Program-made: the position numbers and the translations under genes | In this document: positions 57,245-64,000 of the stretch, piece after piece | How positions within the stretch are numbered: the first letter of the stretch is position 1 | How the letters are laid out: each line of letters opens with the position of its first letter | Notes under the pieces: generated by a model | Seen by the model: the letters and a program-made list of their open reading frames with translations, nothing else | Told to the model about the DNA's origin: nothing | The model's database searches: none | Source: Cercospora beticola | Lineage: Eukaryota > Ascomycota > Dothideomycetes > Mycosphaerellales > Mycosphaerellaceae | Direction: 5' to 3' | Length of the DNA: 64,000 nt | NCBI RefSeq assembly: GCF_033473495.1 | Contig: NC_088936.1 | Span: 4,030,001-4,094,000 of the forward strand

Positions 57245-57897
57245 GCTGGTCTTACTGGCAAAGAAGATACCCAAGTCAGGGACATAGAGGGCGGCGTGTG
57301 AGATATGCATGAAGCGATGATGACTCTTTTCAAACGTGTAGATGTAGTGTGATTGCAAAAGCGAAGCATGAATGATATAGCGAGATGATGAAGAATTCCA
57401 ACGACGACAGAAGAATGACCACTTTGTCTGATACTCTCCACTTTCCAATGCTTGCTTTCGTCAATTGAGCTCTTTGCGATACGTGAGTGAACCGAAAGGG
57501 ATCAAAGCTGCATGCACAGTTTCGTAATGCGTGCTTTCATGAATAGCTGTACAGCGTTGGGTCCTGCTCCTAGTACTTCTTTGCTGTCTCAAGCTACATT
57601 CATGCGCCAAGTACTACATTGCGCTTCATCAATTTCTGCCGAGTGAAATGCTGTTGGCTTGTCCGACCTATCTCGTGCCACCTCATATGAGCAGTCGACT
57701 GCATAAGCATATACAAGTTTCCTGCTTCCCCCCGGCTTCCCAAAGAGAAAGCTTTCTCATATCCTGGTCCTCAGGAGTACACCGTAATTGCAGTAATCTG
57801 TTGTTTCGAGCAAAGTTTCGTGTCCTTGCATCGCGTGCCAGGGCCTAGTATGCAGCAGAGTGACACATCATGATAGGGTAAATCGCCGCCAAGTCTT
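57245..57897. other. Intergenic between convergent PGM and ATG11 genes
   Basis: 3' flanks of two convergent genes; short ORFs antisense or domain-free. Confidence 0.4.
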
Positions 57898-60800
57898 TCA
57901 ATGCCAATCCCATTTCTTCTTTTCCTTACTCGGGCTCTCCACAGAAAATTCTGCGCTCCATAGACTCTCCCAGCCGGATTTCTTAGCCGGCGAAGGTTTG
58001 ACTGGGGTAGTCGATGGCCCAGCAGCAGTCTCCAAATGTCGTTGCAATGATCGGACACTCTTACTAGGAGATTCAGGACGTTCCGGGCGGGGATGCTGTT
58101 GTTGCTGTTGGGGTGCTTTGCTCGGTGAAGCCGATGGTCGACGTACTGAGATCGTAGGCCCAGCTCTTGTGCCACTCTCAGGTGGTGAGAGAGGTCGACT
58201 GGTGCTGTCAGTCGCGGTGGACAGCTTGCGGATCTGCGATACAGTGTTAGAAGATGTGTTCATGTTAGAAATGCGAGGATGAAAGGGGAGCCATGCCAAA
58301 CGACGGTATTCATGGTCCCCAGAGTAGGTCTTGGCGCACCTGTTCATGAGGCTGAGGTTCAGGATTGTTGCTGCCGATACCCAAACCTGTTCCGGCTGGC
58401 GCGGGGAGAGGACGAGGTTGCTGCTGGTGCTGTGTTGGTAGCATAGGATTGTTCAAGGACGAAGCCTGGCTGTCTGTACGCTGTCGCGGCGTGTTCGCTT
58501 GGGGCGTGGCTGAAGCACTGCCGGTAGCGGCTGTTGATCCAGCAGCGACATTCTTCTTCGATGTCGAGCTAGAGCGGCGAGAGTCGAGACTCTTATTCAA
58601 GTGCTTGCTCGCATCATCACTCTTGCTGCTACGCTTGATGCGAATGCTGCCTTTGGCGTCGACATTTGCTGTGCTGACCGTGGACTTACCAAGGCCTGGC
58701 GTCGTGGGCGCTGCACCGGCACCACGCTCTTCAGTGGCATGTACCATCCACCACGTCAGACCGTCCGAAAGGTCGAAGGGGTTGTCATCTTCGACCTGCA
58801 TGGATGAAGCGGCATCACTGGCTTCACCCAAGCTGCGACCATCGGCAGAGATTTGCGCGGCGGCACGTTGGCTGCTCAAGTCAACAATCTTCTGCTCTAC
58901 CTTCTGGATACGCGCCACGATGAAGTCTCTCGTGCCGAGACGCATGCCTTCGCGCTCCGCCAGGAAGTAGTGCGGGCATCCAATGTTGAACGCAGCCCAT
59001 GCGCCCTTGACTTGACCACCCCTTGTTGGCAAGAACAGAGCGAGGTCCCCTTCTTTGAAATCTCGGACCGCGATCTTGGAATGAGCTTCGGTCCTCAGCT
59101 TGAGTGCACGCTCCTTGTACGCATCGGCGCGCTTCGTGGACTCTTTAGCCTCCTTGCTATACTTCTTTGCCGTGTATTCGAAGTCCTTGACACGCTTCGT
59201 GACCGCATCAGCGAACACGTCAAGATCGAATCGGGAAAGGCTGCTTAGGAACGCTTCATATTGAGCACTCTCCTCGTCCACGGTTTGAGCATCCGGCCAG
59301 TGAAGCATTTTGAGGTCATTCGCCGGCTCATCATCCTCTCCAGAAGATTTGCGAGTGGGTGGTGGCGAGGTCATTGAGGCTTGACGACTCATCTGCATGG
59401 AAGGATCGATCATTGTGGTGCTGGCAGCCATCTTCGAAGCGCGCTCCACGGCCATCTTGTTCCCCTCGTAAGTCACTACCAGCCCAAGTCGTTCGAGCAG
59501 GCGAACAAGTCGGAGATTTTGGGAGTAGAGCTTTTGTGACACTTCCTTTGCACGATCAGCTCGCTTCTGTAGGCGATCGGTTGTCGCTTCTGCGCTAGCA
59601 TGGTAGGCTTTCTGCTTTTTCTGCATGCGCAAAATCTCCACATCCAGACTGTTGTTGAGAGACTTCGCTTCTGCTAGCTCAGTTCGTAGCTTAGCAACGC
59701 GCTCTCCTTCCTCTGTGACACGCTGGCGGAGCACTTCTGATCCCGTCTCGCCCTCCGCAAACTTCTCGCGTAAGGACTGAAGCTGTGCTTGCTCTTCAGC
59801 CAATTGCTGTTCGAGTGATTGAGCCTTCGCCTCTCCGGCTGACAGCTTCTCTTGAGTTTGGCGTATCTCCTCTTCAATCTCGGCTTGCTTTTCGGCAGCC
59901 GTTGCGAGTTCCGTCTTTTGGCGCTCATTATTTGCCAAGAGCGACTGGTTCTCGCTTCGTGCAAACGCAATTGCTTCCTCAAGGTCTTTCGCGTGGGCTG
60001 CTGATCTCCTCGCGAGGTCCTCGAGAGTCGTCGCCAGTCCGAGAAGGCCAGTCGGCGTTTCAGCGTCAGGCGAAAGATGAGCGTGCGCCGTTGCCAAAGT
60101 CTGCAGATGCTCGGCGTCAGCTTCACGCCTTTGCTCCTCAGCTGCCCGCAGCTTTTGGAGCTCTTCTTCGACTTGCTTGCGGGCTGTCTCAGCTTGCTCG
60201 AATTTACGTTCAAGGTTGTTGCGGGCATCGTGCTCAGTCGCTGCGCGTGCGGCATGTCCAGCGGCGTCTTCTTTGAGTCTCGAGATCTCCTCATCCACGC
60301 CATCTCGAGAGCCTAGCAGCCTCTCGACTTCGTTTTCGGCCTCTTCCAGTTTCTCTTTCGCTTCAGTCAACTCGCGTTCGAGGTTTCGTCTCTCCACCGC
60401 AAATTCTCGTTGCTGTGCGTCCATGTTCGCCATCAGGTCTTTCTTAGTGGTGATAGCGTCTTCGACTTGCTTTTGAGTTTCTGCATCCGAGTCCTTCCTC
60501 GTCGCTGCTTCATCCTTGTGTGCTTGCAGTTCTGCCTCGAGGTCAACAACCCGCTTGGCCAATCGTTTCTCTTCAGCACTTTGTGCTTGCGCAAAAGAGG
60601 GTCGGCGTTTACTGAGAGAGCTATGGCGAGAGAAATCGTCGGATGGCTGAGGAGTGCCGACTGGTATTGTTGGCGTGGCCACGCGTTGTGACATTGCGCC
60701 ATCGCTCGTGGGTGTAAAGATATCGCCAGTCGTCACTCTCGTGTTGAGCTGGGTCGATCGATGCAGCAAGTCTTCCAGCTTGCGCACACGACTCTTCTGT

Positions 60801-62524
60801 GCCTTGAGCTCTTCTTCAAGGCGCGTATTGGCGCTCTGGAGTGCCTTGTTCGAATCGTCGCCTCGAAGAAAGAGTGATGTGTCACCAAAAGCAGCCTCAT
60901 GCATGCTGCCATTCTTGAATGCTTTGGCGTGTTTGATCTGCTTACGAGTGAGCTTGTCAAGGTCCTTAATGGCCTGGTCGATTTCTTCTGTGACCGGACC
61001 CGGCCCGACCACGTCGAGCAGTACTTTCAGATATTCTGCCAGCTCTTCTCGTGTAACCATAGGCCAGCTGCCGCCTTCATTCTGCAAGTTGAGCTCTATT
61101 CCCAGTACACGGCTCTGCAGCGCATCGGGTGAAACCAGATCATCGACGTTGCGCATCCATTTCTTTCGCCGCTTCTCCTCTTCTTCCTGGTACAGCGCCA
61201 CTTCTTCTTGTAATGTGGCTGAGTCTCGCTTCATCTTCGCGACCCATTCTCGCCGTCTGACGGACTCCACCAGAAGATGACCATATACCGAGGGCAGTCG
61301 CCCTACAACGCTCAACGTCGTGAGGGCCTGGTGATATTCTTCAGGCAGGTCAACCTCTCTGATAGCCTGGTATATTTTTGCGAGCTGCGACTCGATTGCC
61401 GAAAGTGTCCGCATATGCTCCAGTGCAATCTCAGCGGCACTATCTCTTTCCCGCCTTGCTTTTTGCACAAGCTCGTTCATCTCCAAGCAATAATCGTTAA
61501 GGTTCGGCAAGTAATTTCGTGTGTGGAGGAGGGCCATTTTGGAAGCCTGTGCGCACGACTGCGGCGTTTTGGCTAGGGATTGGACGTGCTCGAGGTCGGA
61601 GGCCATCTTGCTGACAACCATGTCGATCTCCTCGAGCAGTTGAGCTGGGTCTGAAGTACTGTCGTCAAGAGTGGAACGAGAGTTGATTCGATCTACGGCG
61701 TGGAGAAGCTCATCGCTGGTGGCTGAAGCAGCATCCAACTCCTCCCGTATGCTGTCTAGCTGCTTGTTGAGAACAGAGACCGTGGACTTGGACGTCGTGG
61801 CTGCCTGCTTGACAGTCACGATGTCCACATAGCCTTGCAAAGTCGCAATGTGTTGCTGAGAGTATCGTCGCGAGCCTGTTACAGATGACATAGGTTGCAC
61901 GAAGCGTGTGAACTCGGGTCTGGCGGGTATGCTGCGTAGGCTTTCCAGGTCCTGCTCCCACCTGCCCGTGTGCGTCTGCTGCTCTTGCAGCTGCTCGGTA
62001 GCCCATGATTCTACGTTCGCATATTGTTTCTCGGCGTTTTTGATATGATGCTGCAGACTAGCTACGGCCACCCCCAAGCTGCGCTCGATTATGGCTTTGC
62101 TTTCCTGTAATCGCTGGGCCTGCTTCGACTGCGAGCCGCAGCCTTCGAGCAGACTTGCTGCCCATATTCTCCTGATCTTAAACAAGTGCTGCCATGATGC
62201 CAAGTCGTTCGTGTTGGTGATGGTATCCGGGGCGGGTCCTGGGTTGAAGTCGTCGTCGTTCCCGAAGCTGTCTATGGACTCCTTCGCGGGACTGATGGCC
62301 TTCTTCCCATTCAGCCAGCTCGAGTCGAACACGAAGAACTCATTCTCGGTCAGCAGAGTCTGCGTGCGGACCTGCTTGCCCTGGGCAGTGAGCAAGATCT
62401 GAGCGCGCGTCTGGATGCTGGTCTGCGACGCGATCCATGACCGCACAGCTTCGAGGGTGCTGTTGACGCTGGGGTCGAGTCGCAGACACTGGCCAGTATG
62501 TCCGATGTAGACGGATATAGACAT
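57898..62524 (-). CDS. ATG11: Autophagy-related protein 11 (selective autophagy scaffold)
   Basis: Two exons, 58340-62524 and 57898-58233 (intron 106 nt), encode 1506 aa. The N-terminus is ubiquitin-like (MSISVYIGHTGQCLRLDPSV), as in Atg11/RB1CC1 proteins, followed by an ATG17-like helical region and long coiled coils (~residues 540-1000, dense in E/K/Q/A heptads). The conserved C-terminal ATG11 domain is at ~1115-1190: FKEGDLALFLPTRGGQVKGA, WAAFNIGCPHYFLAE and RDFIVARIQKVEQKIVDLSS. A Ser/Pro/Gln-rich tail ends in exon 2. Atg11 binds cargo receptors and Atg1/Atg9 at the phagophore for pexophagy, mitophagy and related routes. The second exon begins IRKLSTATDSTSRPLS; without it the protein would end soon after the splice donor. 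Confidence 0.93.
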
Positions 62525-63012
62525 GCCTCGCGCCAGCGACGACCCCTCCTGCTGGCGCGACTACAAGTCGCTATAAGACTGCCGGTCGTGTTGATGTTCG
62601 GGGAAGAGATTCTAGGTTGCGTTGCTGCCCAGGTTCGCGATCGAGGACCGGCTGCTCGTCACGGCGCAGATGACGAAGCCGACAAAGTTGCCTCAGGTTG
62701 TCGCAGTGCGCGTTCGCCACGGATTCTTCCTTTCTTGCATCTGTTCTTGTTGAACGCAGAACACTACTTTGTACCAACACCAAAGGCAGACTCAAGTGCC
62801 ATCGCCCAGTCAAGTCACACGGCAGGTTGTGTTGCTGGGCCACAGGCACGTTAATTTCGCCGGCTGAGGTAGGCAGATCACAAGACCATCCACTTCACGT
62901 GCTTCTCTGTTTGCAGTGATCAGCAACGCTGTAACACGTGCAGTGCAGCATCGGACTGTCAAGATCAGGAGACGCCTGGGAAACGGTCTCCATCAGAATC
63001 GTTGTTGCTATC
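62525..63012. other. Divergent promoter of ATG11 and kynureninase
   Basis: 488 bp between divergent start codons. No gene; two CACGTG boxes are listed separately. Confidence 0.45.
62896..62940. promoter_or_regulatory. Two CACGTG E-boxes
   Basis: CACGTG occurs at 62896-62901 and 62935-62940, 39 bp apart and about 75-115 bp upstream of the kynureninase start. This palindrome is the standard site of bHLH regulators (Pho4/Cbf1/SREBP type). Functional use is inferred only from placement and duplication. Confidence 0.4.
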
Positions 63013-64000
63013 ATGGATCAAGCCGAGATCTTCACGCAGGCCTATGCTCAGGCGCAAGATGCACAAGATCCATTGGCGAGATTCCGTGATATGTTCGTCA
63101 TACCGAGCAGAGCAGATCTAGCCCGAAAGACCATCACCGCACAGCCAGACGAGATGGACGATGAGCCATGTACATATCTCTGCGGCAACTCTCTTGGGCT
63201 CCAGCCGACTCTCACCCGAGAGTACTTCGAGGAATACTTGTCAACCTGGGCTCAGAAGGGGGTATTTGGTCATTTCAAAGAGATCTCAGACACACGTTTA
63301 GCACCGTGGCTTCATGTCGATGATGATGTGCGTGCAGACATGGCTACGGTCGTGGGTGCGAAGACGGAAGAAGTCGCAGTTATGCAAACCTTGACCGCAA
63401 ACTTGCATTTTCTTATGTGCAGCTTCTACAGGCCGACGAAAGCGAAGAACAAGATTCTGATTGAGGGGAAAGCGTTTCCTAGCGATCATTTTGCAGTCGA
63501 GTCTCAGATTCGCTTGAACGGGTACGACCCGCGGGAGTCGATGATCTTACTGGAACCGCCATCAGGGGACTCACTACTCCTGCCGACCCAGCACATCCTC
63601 TCGACAATTGACCAGTATGCAGACGAGCTGGCATTGATCCTGCTCCCGGGAATACAGTACTACACTGGTCAGTTGCTTGACATCAAAACTATCACGGCGC
63701 ACGCACATTCAAAAGGTGTCACCATTGGGTGGGATCTAGCTCATGCTGCAGGCAATGTGCCTTTGCAGCTGCATGAATGGGACGTCGACTTCGCCTGCTG
63801 GTGTACATACAAATACTTGAACTCAGGCCCGGGTAGCATAGGCGGCGCTTTCGTGCATGAGAGACATGGCGAAGTCACAGCCCGGGACGACCAGTTCCAC
63901 TATCGACCAAGACTGGCGGGCTGGTGGGGTTCTTCGAAGTCCAGTCGGTTCGTCATGGCAAACAGGTTCGAGCCAATATCAGGTGCGGCAGGCTTCCAAG
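63013..64000 (+). CDS. BNA5: Kynureninase, 5' part (runs off the right edge)
   Basis: ATG at 63013 opens an uninterrupted frame to the window end (329 residues of an expected ~450-480). The enzyme cleaves 3-hydroxykynurenine to 3-hydroxyanthranilate and alanine in tryptophan breakdown and de novo NAD synthesis, using PLP. Visible motifs: CTYLCGNSLGLQPTLTREYF near the start, VMQTLTANLHFLMCSFYRPT, GWDLAHAAGNVPLQLHEWDV (PLP Asp/His), CTYKYLNSGPGSIGGAFVHE with the PLP lysine at about residue 267, and RPRLAGWWG. Intronless so far. The remaining C-terminal domain lies beyond the window. Confidence 0.95.
   Translation, partial: MDQAEIFTQAYAQAQDAQDPLARFRDMFVIPSRADLARKTITAQPDEMDDEPCTYLCGNSLGLQPTLTREYFEEYLSTWAQKGVFGHFKEISDTRLAPWLHVDDDVRADMATVVGAKTEEVAVMQTLTANLHFLMCSFYRPTKAKNKILIEGKAFPSDHFAVESQIRLNGYDPRESMILLEPPSGDSLLLPTQHILSTIDQYADELALILLPGIQYYTGQLLDIKTITAHAHSKGVTIGWDLAHAAGNVPLQLHEWDVDFACWCTYKYLNSGPGSIGGAFVHERHGEVTARDDQFHYRPRLAGWWGSSKSSRFVMANRFEPISGAAGFQ

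Overview
The window is nuclear DNA of a filamentous ascomycete. Genes are interrupted by short introns (mostly 45-70 nt, GT..AG, with CTAAC/CTGAC-type branch sites), lie on both strands without operons, and belong to families typical of Pezizomycotina: PA-TM-RING protein, NCS1 permease, highly reducing PKS, AflR-like Zn2Cys6 regulator, ATG11. The repertoire suggests a Dothideomycete, but that is inference; no marker gene settles it. No tRNA, rRNA, transposon or CRISPR array was recognised.

Left part (1-26 kb) is a mixed set: the 3' end of a single-pass membrane protein, a MAK32-like PfkB protein, two GNAT acetyltransferases, a carotenoid oxygenase, an F-box protein, a glutathione S-transferase, an aldo-keto reductase, an L-rhamnose-1-dehydrogenase-like SDR, a bestrophin-like membrane protein, an unknown 281-aa protein, a SnoaL-like small protein, a PA-TM-RING ubiquitin ligase, a ten-exon NCS1 permease, a small probable mitochondrial protein and RPC31 of RNA polymerase III. 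A 2.7 kb stretch (17.9-20.6 kb) shows no convincing gene.

Middle part (27-53 kb) looks like a secondary-metabolite cluster: alpha-oxoamine synthase (AOS), AflR-like regulator, NmrA-like protein, a 2.5 k-residue highly reducing PKS without release domain, an SDR, a 14-TM-type MFS transporter, a DUF2306-like membrane protein, a Nudix-like protein, an FAD monooxygenase and a large secreted protein of unknown family. A PKS ending in ACP plus an AOS is the pairing that makes sphinganine-analogue (aminated polyketide) metabolites, so that chemistry is the best guess. The cluster appears damaged: the PKS has one in-frame TAG in the AT domain, the regulator has an in-frame TAG just after the zinc cluster plus a C-terminal frame change, and the first AOS intron seems to end in GG. 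The PKS ER and methyltransferase nucleotide-binding motifs are also degenerate.

Right part (54-64 kb) is housekeeping: ISA2-like Fe-S assembly protein, phosphoglucomutase, ATG11, and the 5' part of kynureninase running off the edge. All exon coordinates were derived by hand from splice signals and reading-frame continuity, not from transcripts.
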